Positions 15,383-23,175 of a stretch of 64,000 nucleotides of DNA are shown here, one piece after another. This DNA is from Candidatus Kutchimonas denitrificans. GTDB lineage: Bacteria; Gemmatimonadota; Gemmatimonadetes; Palauibacterales; KS3-K002. The position numbers and the translations under genes were made by a program. A model generated the notes under the pieces. The model saw nothing but the letters and a program-made list of their open reading frames with translations. It searched no databases and was not told the DNA's origin. The stretch covers positions 1 through 64,000 of the forward strand of contig JAACAK010000130.1 of the NCBI GenBank assembly GCA_011774835.1. The letters are read 5' to 3'. Position 1 is the stretch's first letter, and each line of letters opens with the position of its first letter.

Positions 15383-16351
15383 TCACCCTTCGTTCACCAG
15401 CTCGAGATTCATCGTGCCCTTGATCGAGATCGGCCAAGTCATGCTCTGAGCGGCCGCCTGGCCGGCGTCGACCTGCACCTGGCCGGAGAAGTCCTGCGCC
15501 ACCGTGCCGCGGACCACCCAACCACTGATCTCGTCGATCTCGAGCGTGCCCGATTGCTCGCCCGACAGGTCGAACTCGAGGGTGGTGCCGCCCATCTGCA
15601 TACCGCCCGCCCCCGGCGTCGACTCCACGGTCGCCGCCACGTCGACGAAAGCCACGCCGCCGCGCCTCTCGCGCAACGTATACGTGGCATCGATCGTGAT
15701 CGGGAACCCCGATGTGATCGCGTTTCGCGACGTCCACGAGTCGCCCACCACGACCGGCTCCGTCGGATAGACCGCCATCATCCGGGTCAGCATCTCCCTC
15801 ATCGCCTGATCGCCGAACTGGTTCCTCAACTGTTCCTGCAGCTGCTCGGACTGCGGGCCGGGCGGCAGGGCCATCTCATCCAGCATCTTCTGTAGGATCG
15901 GCTCGACACCCCAGACGTCGAGCACCTGGCCGGTGGACGTCATGCGAGCCCAGAAGCTGGCGCCGACCAGCGCCGCGTAGCCGGCCAACATCGGGGACAC
16001 CGCAGCGTTCGGGTCCGACGAGTCGTAGAGCAGCTGGCCCATCGGGCTCGTCTGCTCGAAGCGCAGCTCGTCATACGTCCACTCGACCACGGCGGTCCCC
16101 TCGGCGTCCACCTCCTCGACCGCTACCGCGTACACCATCTCCGTCGTCTGCTCCAGGTTCTGCGGCTGGCCGAGTATCGTCTGGCTGATCTGCTGATCCA
16201 TCGTCATCCGCATCCGAACGGTGTGGCCGGCGTCGAAACGCATCCTCAACCGTACGGCGTCCTGCTGGGCGGCCGCCTTTTCGCCCCCGGACGCCAGAAC
16301 CAGGGACGTCGCCAGCGCAGCCGCCACGACGCCCGGTCGCGCATGGATCAT
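15383..16351 (-). CDS. DUF6263-like secreted protein
   Basis: Starting at the ATG preceded by GGGCAAC (16351), the protein has 322 residues. It has a cleavable signal peptide ending near KAAAQQDA. The all-beta body (VRLRMRFDAGHTVRMRMTMDQQ, repeated strands) resembles DUF6263 proteins, which are common in Planctomycetes, Bacteroidetes and Gemmatimonadota. Function unknown. Co-transcribed with the SH3 lipoprotein. Confidence 0.72.
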   Translation of the reverse strand: MIHARPGVVAAALATSLVLASGGEKAAAQQDAVRLRMRFDAGHTVRMRMTMDQQISQTILGQPQNLEQTTEMVYAVAVEEVDAEGTAVVEWTYDELRFEQTSPMGQLLYDSSDPNAAVSPMLAGYAALVGASFWARMTSTGQVLDVWGVEPILQKMLDEMALPPGPQSEQLQEQLRNQFGDQAMREMLTRMMAVYPTEPVVVGDSWTSRNAITSGFPITIDATYTLRERRGGVAFVDVAATVESTPGAGGMQMGGTTLEFDLSGEQSGTLEIDEISGWVVRGTVAQDFSGQVQVDAGQAAAQSMTWPISIKGTMNLELVNEG

Positions 16352-16561
16352 GGTGTTGCCCTTTCGCTCGTCGGTTCGCAGGATCCGCTGTTGCAACGGG
16401 AGGAACGATGCCGGGGGGAGATCACCGGCTCGAAAAGTATACGAGGTCCCCTGGCGATGCCAGTTCGAGCGATGCGGCCGGCACCCGCCGCGATTCCATG
16501 CTTACGAGCGCCCGTTCGGCCAGCTGTCACCAAACGGGCTCCAGCTTCGGTCTAACACGTG

Positions 16562-17134
16562 ATGACGCGTTCGCGCGACGAACCAGGTTCGACGACCGCT
16601 ACCGATGAGGAGCTGGTGCGAGGCGCGGCGAACGGCGATCGCCACGCCCTCGCCCGGCTCTTCCGCCGCCATCATCGGACCGTTCATTCCCTCTGTTACC
16701 GGCTGACCGGCGACGCCGCGGCCACCGACGACCTGGTCCAGGAAGCGTTCCTGCGCGTGTTTCGGTACGGCGCCGGCTTCGACGGCCGGGCCCGCTTCTC
16801 CACCTGGCTCTATCGGCTGGTGCGCAACCTCTGCATCGACCACATGAGGGCCCGGCAGCGCGACGAGCGGCGTCGGCGCCGGCTGGACACGGCGGCCGAG
16901 CCGGCGGTCGAGTTGCCGGCCGACGAGGACGAGCGGCTCGAGCTCGTGCGCCGGGCGCTGAACGATCTGACACCGGAACGGCGCGAGGTGCTGGTCCTCA
17001 GCCGTTACCACGACCTGAGGTACCGGGAGATCGCCGAGATCCTCGAGATCAGTCTGGACGCGGTGAAGGCGCGAGCTCACCGGGGGCTGCGCGACCTGCG
17101 CCGCATCATCAAAGAACTGGAGCGACAGGCATGA
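16562..17134 (+). CDS. ECF sigma factor (RpoE-like)
   Basis: The 190-residue protein has sigma region 2 (HALARLFRRHHRTVHSLCY; DDLVQEAFLRVF; FSTWLYRLVRN) and region 4 (LTPERREVLVLSRYHDLRYREIAEIL). An Arg-rich linker joins them. GTG at 16559 is an alternative start. Its stop overlaps the start of the next gene (ATGA), the classic sigma/anti-sigma arrangement, so its activity is probably held by that partner. Confidence 0.93.
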   Translation: MTRSRDEPGSTTATDEELVRGAANGDRHALARLFRRHHRTVHSLCYRLTGDAAATDDLVQEAFLRVFRYGAGFDGRARFSTWLYRLVRNLCIDHMRARQRDERRRRRLDTAAEPAVELPADEDERLELVRRALNDLTPERREVLVLSRYHDLRYREIAEILEISLDAVKARAHRGLRDLRRIIKELERQA

Positions 17135-17778
17135 AGTGCGAAGTCGCCATCGATCTGATCGCCGATTCCCTCGCCGACGAGCTGGACGCCGGGACCCGGC
17201 GGCGGCTCGACGACCACCTCCGTACGTGCCCTTCCTGCGCCGATGAGGCCGCCGAGCTCGAGCGCCTGTGGGCCGATTTGGATCGATTGCCGGTTCCTGA
17301 GACCCGCCCCGCGAACGTTTCGCGGCTCGGCCGCCCCGCCGAATCCGGGCGCCGAAGCCGACGGCTCGGGGCGCTGAGTCGGGCAGCGGCGGTTTTCCTC
17401 CTGCTGGGCGGCGGTTTTCTGGCCGGGCGGCTCAGTTCGCCCGGGATCGGACCGGTCGAAGACGCCGGCGGCCACCGTTTCCTGCTGCTGATCCGCGGCT
17501 CGGCGCCGGAACGCCGCGCCTCCGACGAGCAGCTGTTCGCCGAATACAGCGATTGGGGCGCTCGGCTCGCCGATGACGGCGCGCTCATCACGGCGGCGGA
17601 GCTGACGAACGACGCGCGCTGGGTCCGCGGCGACGAGAGCGACGAGAGCGACGATGAGCTGGGCGGCTTCTTCCTGATCCGGGCCCCCGACTTCGACGCG
17701 GCCGAGCGCATCGCCCGATCGTCACCCCACGTCGCCTACGGCGGAGCGATCGAGATACGGGCAGTCACCCGGCGTTGA
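17131..17778 (+). CDS. Zinc-finger anti-sigma factor with extracytoplasmic YCII-like domain
   Basis: The 215-residue protein starts with an anti-sigma zinc motif (His29, Cys33, Cys36, plus Cys3). It then has one membrane segment (about residues 85-102). The outer part (about 115-215) looks like a YCII/DGPF-type domain (HRFLLLIRGS, LFAEYSDWGARLADDGALITA, GGFFLIRAPDFDAAERIARSSP). YCII-type domains are usually cytoplasmic enzymes or binding modules; one used as an external sensor would be unusual. It should sequester the upstream ECF sigma factor. Confidence 0.82.
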   Translation: MKCEVAIDLIADSLADELDAGTRRRLDDHLRTCPSCADEAAELERLWADLDRLPVPETRPANVSRLGRPAESGRRSRRLGALSRAAAVFLLLGGGFLAGRLSSPGIGPVEDAGGHRFLLLIRGSAPERRASDEQLFAEYSDWGARLADDGALITAAELTNDARWVRGDESDESDDELGGFFLIRAPDFDAAERIARSSPHVAYGGAIEIRAVTRR

Positions 17779-17842
17779 ACCTGTCACCCGTCACCCTTCA
17801 CCCACGTCTAACCGGTGCGAACACCCGAACGGAGGAGAACGG

Positions 17843-18445
17843 ATGACACATTTGGTATTGACCCTCGTGCTGTTGCTCTCGATGGCTCCCGAGACAGCGA
17901 CCCCGGCCCCGCGCGTCGATGACGAGATCGCCCTCGCACGCAGCGCCGCGCCGCCCCAGGTCTCCGCCGACGCCACCGTGATGGTTCTGCAGGACGGCCA
18001 GTACGTCGTCGGCGCCCGTGGCAGCAACGATGTCGTCTGCATGGTATCGCGCAGCCGGCCGGGTAGCCGCGAGCCCATCTGCTACGACGCCGAGGCGGCC
18101 CGCACGATCCTGCCGATGGAGATCCGGCGCGTCGAGCTGCGCCTGGCCGGCGAATCGAGTGAGACGATCGAGCGGATCATCGCCGAGGGGATCGGCAGCG
18201 GTGAATTCCAGCTGCCACGGCGCCCCGCGATGTCGTACATGATGTCATCGGGCCAGGTGCTGATCTCCGGCGAGGGACGCAACGTAGGCAACTGGTATCC
18301 TCATCTGATGCTCTACTGGCCCTATCTGCGCGGCGCGGAGTTGGGACTGCAAGGCAAGCCCTCGCTGCAGGCGGGGGTCGTATTCGATGAGGGTCTACCC
18401 ACCGCTCACCTGGTGATCCCGGTCCGCGAGTTCATCGATCCGTAG
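17843..18445 (+). CDS. Secreted protein of unknown function
   Basis: This 200-residue protein has a hydrophobic N-terminus that may be a signal peptide and GGAGGAGAAC before its ATG. I do not recognise the family. Its body contains VMVLQDGQYVVGARGSNDVVCMV and a later MLYWPYLRGAELG segment. It lies 64 bases after the anti-sigma gene and could belong to the same regulon. Its last 51 bases overlap the end of the convergent MFS gene. Confidence 0.65.
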   Translation: MTHLVLTLVLLLSMAPETATPAPRVDDEIALARSAAPPQVSADATVMVLQDGQYVVGARGSNDVVCMVSRSRPGSREPICYDAEAARTILPMEIRRVELRLAGESSETIERIIAEGIGSGEFQLPRRPAMSYMMSSGQVLISGEGRNVGNWYPHLMLYWPYLRGAELGLQGKPSLQAGVVFDEGLPTAHLVIPVREFIDP

Positions 18446-19627
18446 GTCGTGCCGACCGCCCGCCTCGGGCCCGGCACGGACGAGGGCCGCCGCCAGCGCG
18501 CCGACCGCGAGACACCCGAGCCAGAGGACGGTGGCGTTGGCCGCGTAGAGCATGGTGCCCAACGTCGGGCCGATCACGAACGCGATCCCGAACGTGAGGC
18601 CCCAGGCCCCGTGGTAGCGACCTCGCATCTCCGGTGGCGCGATGTCGGCAACGTACGCGCCGGCCACCGGCATGTAGGTGATCTCACCCAGCGTAAAGAC
18701 GAACACCACGACGGCGAAGGTCGGCCAAGAGCTCGCGGCCGCGGTAAGCGCGAACCCGGTACCCAGCAGCAGGAAACCCACCGCCATAACGCGTCGCGGC
18801 GGCAGGCGCTGCGTCACCGACGCCACGGGCAACTCGAGCAAGACGACCAGCAATCCGTTCAGAGAGATCAGCGTGCCGTACGCCGCGCTCGACACCCGTT
18901 CGCTCACGTGCACCGCGAAGCTCGAGAACGCCTGCACCAAGACCAGGATCCCCACCGCGTTCGCCGCCAGGAAGACCCGGAAGGGCCGATCGGTCAGGAC
19001 CGCCCGGACCCAACCCTTTCCCGCACCCGCGCCCGCCTCCGCCGCCGCGTTGCCCGCAGGCAACGCGGCCAGCGCGATCGTGCCGAAGATGGTCGACGTC
19101 ACCGCGTCGCCCAGGAACAGCAAGAAGAACGATCGCTCGGCCAGGAAGCCGCCTACCGCCGGGCCGGCGGCGAAGCCCGCGTTCACCGCCAGCCGGTTCA
19201 TGGCGAAGGCGGGTACGCGCTGGCCGGTGGGCGTCAGGTCGGCCAGCAGCGCGCCGGCGGCGGGCCGGTAGAGCTCGGAGGTGAACCCGGCGGCCGCGGC
19301 GAGGACGACGATGGCGGGCAGGCCGTGGGCCTGCGAGAGTCCGAGCATCGCGGCGGCCGAGCCGTACATCGAGGCCGCGATCGCCTTCCTTCGTCCCAGA
19401 TGGTCCGCCAGGTAGCCGCCGACCGGCGACGAGAACAGCGCCCCGATCCCGTAGGCGCTCAGCGCTATGCCCGCCTGTGCCGTGGAGAAGCCCTGGCGCG
19501 TCACGTAGACCGCCAGGAAGACGATGACGAAGGCGCCGAACTTGCTGATGAAGGTTCCGGCGAACAGCAGCCACGCCGCCGGGGGCAGCTCGCGGATGCT
19601 CCGGCGCAACGTGGTGCGATGTGTCAA
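18395..19627 (-). CDS. MFS transporter (drug-efflux type)
   Basis: The 410-residue protein has about 12 membrane segments and the MFS motif A (GGYLADHLGRRKAI) after TM2, with a related loop after TM8. The profile resembles DHA-type multidrug or metabolite exporters. The start is TTG at 19627, with GAGGT seven bases upstream. The 3' end overlaps the convergent gene by 51 bases. Substrate cannot be inferred. Confidence 0.85.
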   Translation of the reverse strand: MTHRTTLRRSIRELPPAAWLLFAGTFISKFGAFVIVFLAVYVTRQGFSTAQAGIALSAYGIGALFSSPVGGYLADHLGRRKAIAASMYGSAAAMLGLSQAHGLPAIVVLAAAAGFTSELYRPAAGALLADLTPTGQRVPAFAMNRLAVNAGFAAGPAVGGFLAERSFFLLFLGDAVTSTIFGTIALAALPAGNAAAEAGAGAGKGWVRAVLTDRPFRVFLAANAVGILVLVQAFSSFAVHVSERVSSAAYGTLISLNGLLVVLLELPVASVTQRLPPRRVMAVGFLLLGTGFALTAAASSWPTFAVVVFVFTLGEITYMPVAGAYVADIAPPEMRGRYHGAWGLTFGIAFVIGPTLGTMLYAANATVLWLGCLAVGALAAALVRAGPEAGGRHDLRIDELADRDHQVSGG

Positions 19628-19672
19628 GCTGTGACCTCGGCTGCGGTGAGTCGACGCGGACCGGCGGAGCGG

Positions 19673-20326
19673 CTAAGGCGCCAGACGGAGAACCTCCCAG
19701 CCTTCGCCCTCTCGAGTATAGACGAGCCGGTCGTGCAATCGGTTGGCCCGACCCTGCCAGAACTCGATCCGCTGCGGCCGCAGCCGGTACCCGCCCCAGA
19801 ACGGCGGCAGCGGAACCTCGAGGCCTTTGAAGTCGCGATCGTACTCGCGGTACGCTTCCTCGAGCTGCTCCCGGCTCTCCAACACCGAGCTCTGCTTCGA
19901 TGCCCAGGCGCCGATCTGGCTGCCCCGCGGCCGCGAGTGGAAGTACTCCGCCGACTCCTCCTCCGAGATCCGTTCCACCGTCCCCTCGACCCGGACCTGC
20001 CGATGCAGCACGCCCCAGTGAAAGACCAGCGCGGCCCGATCGTTCGCCACCAGCTCGGCGCCCTTGCGGCTCTCGTAGTTCGTGAAGAAACGGAAGCCGC
20101 GCTCATCGAATCCCTTGAGCAGCATCATCCGGGCCCCCGGCGTCCCGTCGGGGCTGGTCGTCGCCAGGCACACCGCATCGTGCAGGTACACGCTGGCGCG
20201 CCGCGCGTCTTCGTACCAGCGCCCGAACAGCGCGATCGGGTCGGGGCCGGCCTTCTCCTCGGATAGCCCCATCACCGCACCACGGCCCAACGTCAGCAGC
20301 GATCTGAAGATCGTCAGAAGCCTCAT
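19673..20326 (-). CDS. pdxH: Pyridoxamine 5'-phosphate oxidase
   Basis: The protein has all main PdxH features: FMN-binding ARMMLLKGFDERGFRFFTNYESRKG, then FHW, RQVRVEGTVERIS, YFHSRPRGSQIGAWAS, and the C-terminal PPFWGGYRLRPQRIEFWQGR...DRLVY. It oxidises pyridoxamine or pyridoxine 5'-phosphate to pyridoxal phosphate in the cytoplasm. The start is uncertain: ATG at 20326 gives 218 residues, and ATG at 20272 gives a 200-residue protein starting MGLSEE; neither has a clear ribosome site. Confidence 0.92.
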   Translation of the reverse strand: MRLLTIFRSLLTLGRGAVMGLSEEKAGPDPIALFGRWYEDARRASVYLHDAVCLATTSPDGTPGARMMLLKGFDERGFRFFTNYESRKGAELVANDRAALVFHWGVLHRQVRVEGTVERISEEESAEYFHSRPRGSQIGAWASKQSSVLESREQLEEAYREYDRDFKGLEVPLPPFWGGYRLRPQRIEFWQGRANRLHDRLVYTREGEGWEVLRLAP

Positions 20327-20485
20327 CTCGAACCGGCCCGAGTCACGGAACACGACGGGCGCCCCGGCGGTGCCGGCGGCCCCACGACGAAAGCTGCCGA
20401 TAATCTGTCGAACGACCTTGGCTTTTCAAGCAGCAGGCCGGCGGCGGAGTGGCTGCCGGGCGGCGTGGATCCGGCCACCACGCGA

Positions 20486-20520
20486 CGAGGCCCCGCCGGT
20501 ACGAACCGGACGGGGCCTCG
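20486..20520 (-). terminator. GC-rich hairpin after the zinc-ribbon gene
   Basis: CGAGGCCCCG (20486-20495) pairs perfectly with CGGGGCCTCG, with an inner CCGG/CCGG extension. It lies 30 bases past the stop of the minus-strand zinc-ribbon gene. There is no U-run, so termination would be non-canonical. Confidence 0.55.
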
Positions 20521-20549
20521 CAGCGGCGGAACCGATCCGCCGTGGCCGA

Positions 20550-21149
20550 TCAGCTGGCGTGAGAGAACATGCCGCCCACGATGTCGGCGATCGTCCCGAA
20601 CACGTTCTTCCGACCCTTCACCTCGACCTGGGGCTCGCCGTCCCGCTTCTGCCGCATGACCGCGATCACCGTGTCCTCGGTGATCTCGTCCTTCGGCTTC
20701 GAGTCGCCGCCACCGTCCGCGCCCTGGCCCTGGAACTGCAGCGACCACACCGCCGACAGGTCGATGTTGTCGAACCAGACGCCGCGGCAGTCCTGGCAGA
20801 CGTCCACCGTGAACCCCTCGCCCTGCACTCGCTCGAGCTGGGCATCACAGCCGGGGCAGGCGATCGTGTTCTCGCGGCCACATGCTCCGCATTTCGCCGA
20901 GTTGCGCGTCATCGGATGTTCGCACGAGGGGCACGCCACCGCGTACAGCTGCTTCTTCATCGAGATCAGCCCGCTCAGGGCCTCCGGAGGACAATAGCGT
21001 AGCTGCCGGACTTCGCCCGACTCGAACCACATGCCGCCGCAGCGGTCGCAATAGTCCAGGAAAAGCTCGACCTCTTCCGTCGGGCAGATCTTCTGCAGCT
21101 GCTCGCCGTCGCACACCGGGCAATTGAGGCGCTTGCCGTGGTCAGACAT
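20550..21149 (-). CDS. Zinc-ribbon protein of the TFIIB zinc-finger family
   Basis: The 199-residue protein contains repeated CxxC knuckles: CPVC...CDRCGGMWFE, CPSC...CGAC, and CPGC...CQDCRGVWFD. The first and last pairs match the zf-TFIIB ribbon family found in many bacteria. The low-complexity stretch QFQGQGADGGGDSKPKDE precedes a C-terminal helix. GAGGAGG seven bases upstream selects the ATG at 21149. Function unknown; several zinc ions probably bind. Confidence 0.82.
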   Translation of the reverse strand: MSDHGKRLNCPVCDGEQLQKICPTEEVELFLDYCDRCGGMWFESGEVRQLRYCPPEALSGLISMKKQLYAVACPSCEHPMTRNSAKCGACGRENTIACPGCDAQLERVQGEGFTVDVCQDCRGVWFDNIDLSAVWSLQFQGQGADGGGDSKPKDEITEDTVIAVMRQKRDGEPQVEVKGRKNVFGTIADIVGGMFSHAS

Positions 21150-21454
21150 CAATCATCCTCCTCGCTCGTCCTCCTGAGTGTTCCGCTCCGCACCCCGCGC
21201 TATCAACGCCAGGCGGCTGCTGCGGCCGGCCCGGCCGCGCCGGTTCCGTCTGTCGGGAAAAGAGTGCCGGACCGTGCTGCGCCCGGGGCGGGGATCGGGG
21301 AGGGCAAACGTAAGGTCAAGTCCGCTATGAACTTGCCCGCGGCGGCGGCCCCGGCCGCGATCGGCCAGGCCACGCACCAACGGTGATGTACCCGCCGGCA
21401 GGTCTCGCGTTCCGGTCCGCCCGAGGGATTCCCCGGGAACCTCGAGGCCGGGGC
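21150..21454. other. Gene-free region upstream of the mer-type operon
   Basis: About 300 bases, GC-rich, without a credible gene. The only functional element I can see is the MerR operator at its right end. Confidence 0.45.
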
Positions 21455-21486
21455 TTGACCTTATACCATGGTGTAGGGTTTAGCTT
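21455..21486 (+). promoter_or_regulatory. MerR-type operator-promoter of the mercury/selenoprotein operon
   Basis: TTGACC (-35, 21455-21460) is followed by a long 19-20-base spacer and TTAGCT/TAGCTT as -10. The spacer carries the dyad ACCTTATACC / GGTGTAGGGT (8 of 10 positions complementary). An overlong spacer with a centred dyad is the signature of promoters untwisted by MerR-family activators. A GGAGGGAG ribosome site at 21508-21515 precedes the first gene. Confidence 0.85.
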
Positions 21487-21521
21487 GTTGAAGACCTGCG
21501 CTCGATAGGAGGGAGCGAAGA

Positions 21522-21842
21522 ATGACTGTAGAGCTTCTGTATTTCGACGGATGTCCGGCGGAGCCGGCCGCGTTCGCACTGCTCGAGCGGGTGCTGGAAG
21601 AGGAGAACGTGTCCGAGCAGGTTCAGCGAATCGCGGTTCCCGGCCCGGCAGCGACGACGGAGTTGCGCTTCATCGGCTCGCCATCGATCCGCATCGACGG
21701 CGTCGACCTCGAGGGCCCGGACGCCGAGGACGAGCTCGGTTTCGGCTGGCGCTGTCGGCAGTACTCGGAATCGGAGCCCGGCGAGTCGAAGGCCGTTCCC
21801 TCGGCGGAGCTGATCCGCCGCCGCCTAAAGGAACGGGAGTGA
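21522..21842 (+). CDS. DF-family thioredoxin-like small protein of mer-type operons
   Basis: The 106-residue protein begins VELLYFDGCPAEPAAFALLERVLEEE, a thioredoxin-like beta-alpha start with a single Cys11 in YFDGCP. It continues with GSPSIRIDGVDLEG. This matches the small family that NCBI labels 'DF family (seleno)protein', found beside mercury genes; some relatives use selenocysteine. Here the residue is Cys. It is the first gene of the operon, directly behind the MerR operator. A thiol-based role with organomercury or Hg(II) is inference. Confidence 0.75.
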   Translation: MTVELLYFDGCPAEPAAFALLERVLEEENVSEQVQRIAVPGPAATTELRFIGSPSIRIDGVDLEGPDAEDELGFGWRCRQYSESEPGESKAVPSAELIRRRLKERE

Positions 21843-21846
21843 CGGG

Positions 21847-22326
21847 ATGAAGGCGGAGACCGGGACGACCCGATCCGATGCGACGCGCCTGCAGATCGGC
21901 GAGCTGGCGGATCGGGCGCGGGTGAACGTCCAGACGATCCGCTACTACGAGCGTCGCGGCCTGCTGGCGGAGCCCGAACGCACGCCGTCCGGTTATCGGC
22001 TCTATGCGCCCGAAACGATTCGGGTCGTTCGCTTCATCAAGAGCGCCCAGGGGCTGGGCTTCTCGCTCGAGGAGATCGACCACCTGCTGGAGCTGCGGGA
22101 CAGTCGGGCATCGAGCTGCGACGAGGTCAAAGAACTCGCGCGGGCCAAGATTGCGGCGGTCGACGAGAAGGTCCGTCGGCTGGCCGCGCTGAAGGGCGCG
22201 CTCGAGACCCTGGTCGAAAGCTGCGAGCGAGGCGACTGCGAGCGCGAGTGTCCGATCCTCGAGGCGATGGAGGAGGAGCCTGGCCAAGACGCAATCGGCG
22301 CGGTCACGGAGCGCCGCGAGCGCTAG
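21847..22326 (+). CDS. merR: MerR-family regulator, Hg(II)-type
   Basis: The 159-residue protein has the MerR winged-helix N-terminus (IGELADRARVNVQTIRYYERRGLL). Three Cys residues, 91, 126 and 135, have exactly the spacing (35 and 9) of the mercury-binding Cys82/117/126 in Tn501 MerR. This strongly suggests Hg(II) sensing. It lies inside the operon it should control, as its second gene, 4 bases after the DF gene. GGGAG precedes its ATG. Confidence 0.9.
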   Translation: MKAETGTTRSDATRLQIGELADRARVNVQTIRYYERRGLLAEPERTPSGYRLYAPETIRVVRFIKSAQGLGFSLEEIDHLLELRDSRASSCDEVKELARAKIAAVDEKVRRLAALKGALETLVESCERGDCERECPILEAMEEEPGQDAIGAVTERRER

Positions 22327-22357
22327 AGTTCCGTATAAGGAAGGAAGGAAGCACGCG

Positions 22358-22744
22358 ATGGAAGCCCGAACGGCTCAACTCGATAAGCGGCGCAAGGATC
22401 TGTCGGGTAATCGAGTCCTCAACTTCGTGCTCTGGCGAGTGCCGGTGATTCTCATCCTGGTCGCCATGCTGTGGCCGGCGGTCAGCGCCGAACTGTGGAC
22501 CGTGGCACTGGCCTGGATCGGTGCCGGCTGCACCTGGAACGCCCTACGCTGCAAGCGCGTCCATTGCTCCATCATGGGCCCGCTCTTTCTCCTCCTCGCC
22601 GCGCTGTCGGGTGCCGCGACCCTGGCCTGGCTATCCGTCGACTGGAACTATCTGGGACTTGCCGCGCTGATCATCGTGGCCGCGGCGTTCCTGCCCGAGC
22701 TCCTGGGAAAGAAATATTTCGGAAGCGAGGGTTCCGCATGCTGA
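22358..22744 (+). CDS. Small membrane protein with CKRVHC motif
   Basis: The 128-residue protein has about four membrane segments (22-42, 45-62, 74-92, 98-113). A CKRVHC motif (Cys65, Cys70) lies at the start of TM3, with Cys58 nearby and Cys128 as the last residue. AAGGAAGGAAG precedes the ATG. Similar unnamed proteins occur next to mercury genes, and the Cys pair suggests metal or thiol relay. It stays in frame with the following gene across its TGA stop at 22742, but there is no motif or hairpin to support readthrough. Confidence 0.72.
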   Translation: MEARTAQLDKRRKDLSGNRVLNFVLWRVPVILILVAMLWPAVSAELWTVALAWIGAGCTWNALRCKRVHCSIMGPLFLLLAALSGAATLAWLSVDWNYLGLAALIIVAAAFLPELLGKKYFGSEGSAC

Positions 22745-22780
22745 AGGCCCGCTTCGCGAGGCAACCTTGAGCGCTCATCC

Positions 22781-23158
22781 ATGCCGAATAGTTCTGAAGT
22801 AGAGCGTAAGATGAAGGGACTGGTTCAGACGGGCTCGCTCATCGGAGCAGCGGTGGCATCACTGGCCAGCGCAGCGGCGAGCATCTGCTGCATCGGACCG
22901 CTGGGCATCGCCCTCCTGGGCGTGAACGGAGCGATCCTCGCCGCCGGCATCAAACCTTACCGGCCTTACCTGCTCTTTGGATCACTGGTGCTGATCGGTC
23001 TCGCCTTCTGGGGGGTGTATCGCGGCAGGCGCGGCCGTCACGGCGCCGCCTGCCCGACACGTTCCGCGAGAATCACGCGTCTCATCGTCTGGATCTCCAT
23101 CGTCGTCTGGATCGGCGCGCTGGCCATCGGCGTCGCCGCCGACAACTACTGGCTGTAA
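22781..23158 (+). CDS. merT: MerT-like mercuric ion transport protein
   Basis: The 125-residue protein has three predicted membrane segments. The first carries ASICCIGPLGIALLGV, the vicinal Cys pair that accepts Hg(II) in MerT. A further Cys lies in the loop (AACPT). MerT moves Hg(II) into the cytoplasm for reduction by MerA; no MerA or MerB is in this window. ATG at 22811 is an alternative start. The selenoprotein candidate follows 17 bases later. Confidence 0.85.
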   Translation: MPNSSEVERKMKGLVQTGSLIGAAVASLASAAASICCIGPLGIALLGVNGAILAAGIKPYRPYLLFGSLVLIGLAFWGVYRGRRGRHGAACPTRSARITRLIVWISIVVWIGALAIGVAADNYWL

Positions 23159-23175
23159 CATACAGAGGACCAACC

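Noticed and set aside
22742-22780. The TGA at 22742-22744 is in frame with merT downstream, which could suggest a second Sec codon in a fused protein.
   Set aside because: No CxxC/UxxC context, no hairpin after it, a proper new ATG for merT follows, and the protein length is normal for a small four-helix protein.
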